64,000 bases of DNA, taken from NCBI GenBank assembly GCA_009911505.1, contig QXXL01000016.1, positions 31,373 to 95,372 of the forward strand. Reading direction: 5' to 3'. Shown here in pieces: positions 63,208 through 64,000 of the stretch. How positions within the stretch are numbered: position 1 is the stretch's first letter; the number at the start of each line of letters is the position of its first letter. A program made the position numbers and the translations under genes. Source of the stretch: Lachnospiraceae bacterium (GTDB lineage Bacteria > Bacillota > Clostridia > Lachnospirales > Lachnospiraceae). The notes under the pieces were generated by a model, which was not told where the DNA came from, made no database searches, and saw nothing but the letters and a program-made list of their open reading frames with translations.

Positions 63208-64000
63208 TTATTCCCTCCCAGTTTGATCAAATTCGCCTGCGGCGCTTTTCCATGCAGAAAGCTGTACTTTTGAGAGGATCTGTTTGCGGAGGGCGACAAA
63301 TTCAGTATCTTCTATGTTGCGTGGGCGGCTTAGGGCAATGGGTACGATTTCTTTAATTCGGCCAGGGTTTTCCGCCATTACGATGACACGGTCGGCAAAA
63401 TAGACGGCTTCTTCGACGCTGTGTGTCACGTATAAAATAGTCCGGCCGTATTTTTCCCAGATTTCCTCAAGCTTGGCGCGTAAGATGTGGATGGTTTGTT
63501 TGTCTAATGCAGAAAATGGTTCGTCCATTAAAAGGAGCTTGCCTTCTAATGCAAGCGCCCGTGCAAGTGCAGTACGCTGGCGCATTCCGCCGGAGATCTG
63601 ATGGATGTGGTAGTCTTTATAGTGCCAGAGCTGTACCATTCTCAGATATTTTTCCGAAATTTCTTTTTGGCGGGTTTTTGAATATCCCGCGGCCTCTAAG
63701 CCGAACATGACGTTTTGCATAACGTTTAGCCAGGGGTAGAGGGCGGGTTCCTGGAACATGACAACACGGTCAGCACCAGGGCCAAGCACGCGCCTGCCAT
63801 CTAAAATGATTTCGCCGGAAGTGGGTGTATCAAGGCCTGCAACTAAATTTAACAGCGTAGATTTCCCACAGCCAGAGGGGCCTACAATACAGATAAATTC
63901 CCCTTTCTCAACATCAAAGGAAATATCCTTTAGGGTTTCCTTATTATTGCCGAATGGCAAAAAGGTATCCTTTAGGGTTTCCTTATTATTGCCGAATGGC
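63208..64000 (-). CDS. SsuB/TauB/NrtD-type ABC importer ATPase, start beyond window
   Basis: Walker A GPSGCGKST, Q-loop MFQEPALYPWL, signature ISGGMRQRTALARAL, Walker B LLLMDEPFSALD and YVTHSVEEA are intact. The frame is still open at base 64000. The visible N-terminus contains a tandem copy of 14 residues (PFGNNKETLKDTFL then PFGNNKETLKDISF), which is unusual for the first beta strands of this domain. A TTG at 63960 could start translation after the duplication. Pairs with the permease downstream. Confidence 0.9.
   Translation of the reverse strand, partial: PFGNNKETLKDTFLPFGNNKETLKDISFDVEKGEFICIVGPSGCGKSTLLNLVAGLDTPTSGEIILDGRRVLGPGADRVVMFQEPALYPWLNVMQNVMFGLEAAGYSKTRQKEISEKYLRMVQLWHYKDYHIHQISGGMRQRTALARALALEGKLLLMDEPFSALDKQTIHILRAKLEEIWEKYGRTILYVTHSVEEAVYFADRVIVMAENPGRIKEIVPIALSRPRNIEDTEFVALRKQILSKVQLSAWKSAAGEFDQTGRE
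63924..64000. repeat. 42-bp tandem duplication at the window end
   Basis: Unit 63924-63965 is repeated from 63966; the 35 bases of the second copy that are visible are identical. The period of 42 keeps the reading frame (14 codons). More copies may lie beyond the window. Confidence 0.85.

Overview
The window looks like a chromosomal segment of an anaerobic Gram-positive Clostridia, most likely Lachnospiraceae. The basis is clostridial-type Shine-Dalgarno sequences, a dgt-dnaG-rpoD cluster, LTA-synthase-like enzymes, a CsrA/flagellin pair, heterodimeric ABC exporters and the style of the secreted proteins (InlB-type repeats, Big domains, BspA-like C-terminus). No species is claimed.

Layout. 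1-2.6 kb: a flagellin gene cut by the window edge with csrA upstream of it, both leftward, and just upstream of csrA an 886-bp segment bounded by 28-bp inverted sites. That segment contains a FimB-sized tyrosine recombinase. At its far end is a sigma-28-like promoter that now points away from csrA-flagellin and would point at it after inversion. This is the most notable system here: an apparent self-encoded flagellar phase switch, read in what looks like the OFF orientation. The flagellin leader also has a hairpin with GGA in its loop and a second GGA in the Shine-Dalgarno, as expected for CsrA control. 2.6-15.4 kb: an LTA-synthase-like enzyme (leftward), a MacAB-type ABC exporter operon, a secreted propeller-like protein with a degenerate C39-like domain, and a large hybrid histidine kinase. 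15.5-23.8 kb: a 2746-residue secreted GH2 beta-galactosidase-like enzyme with a coiled-coil stalk. 23.8-31 kb: TPP riboswitch-thiC, a CgeB-like glycosyltransferase, and a MarR-controlled heterodimeric multidrug-type ABC exporter. 31-35 kb: tRNA-Ala(GGC), small alarmone synthetase, ferritin-like protein, a frameshifted condensation/acetyltransferase-like gene and a chorismate mutase. 35-41.4 kb: a secreted transglutaminase-like protein, a second LTA-synthase-like enzyme and a YfhO-family membrane protein, probably one envelope-polymer unit. 41.6-47.1 kb: a leftward response regulator/kinase/ABC transporter module with a broken KTR gene at its end and a MITE at its start, likely acquired horizontally. 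47.2-49.1 kb: two divergent tRNA-Leu genes and a chemoreceptor. 49.3-57 kb: housekeeping genes (dgt, dnaG, rpoD, trmK, Nif3-like, nucleoside kinase, RNase P RNA). 57-61.4 kb: a membrane zinc-ribbon protein, a DUF5685-like protein, a J-domain protein and a GH13 debranching-type enzyme. 61.6-64 kb: a secreted protein with four Asp-rich/CxxC repeats and a His-rich tail, repeat debris, and the permease and ATPase of a nitrate/sulfonate/taurine-type importer running off the right edge.

Short interspersed repeats (two MITE-like families and a conserved tRNA 3' trailer) recur across the window and in two places overlap stop codons of genes. Coordinates of promoters, operators and hairpins were read by eye; gene family calls rest on recognised motifs, not database searches.
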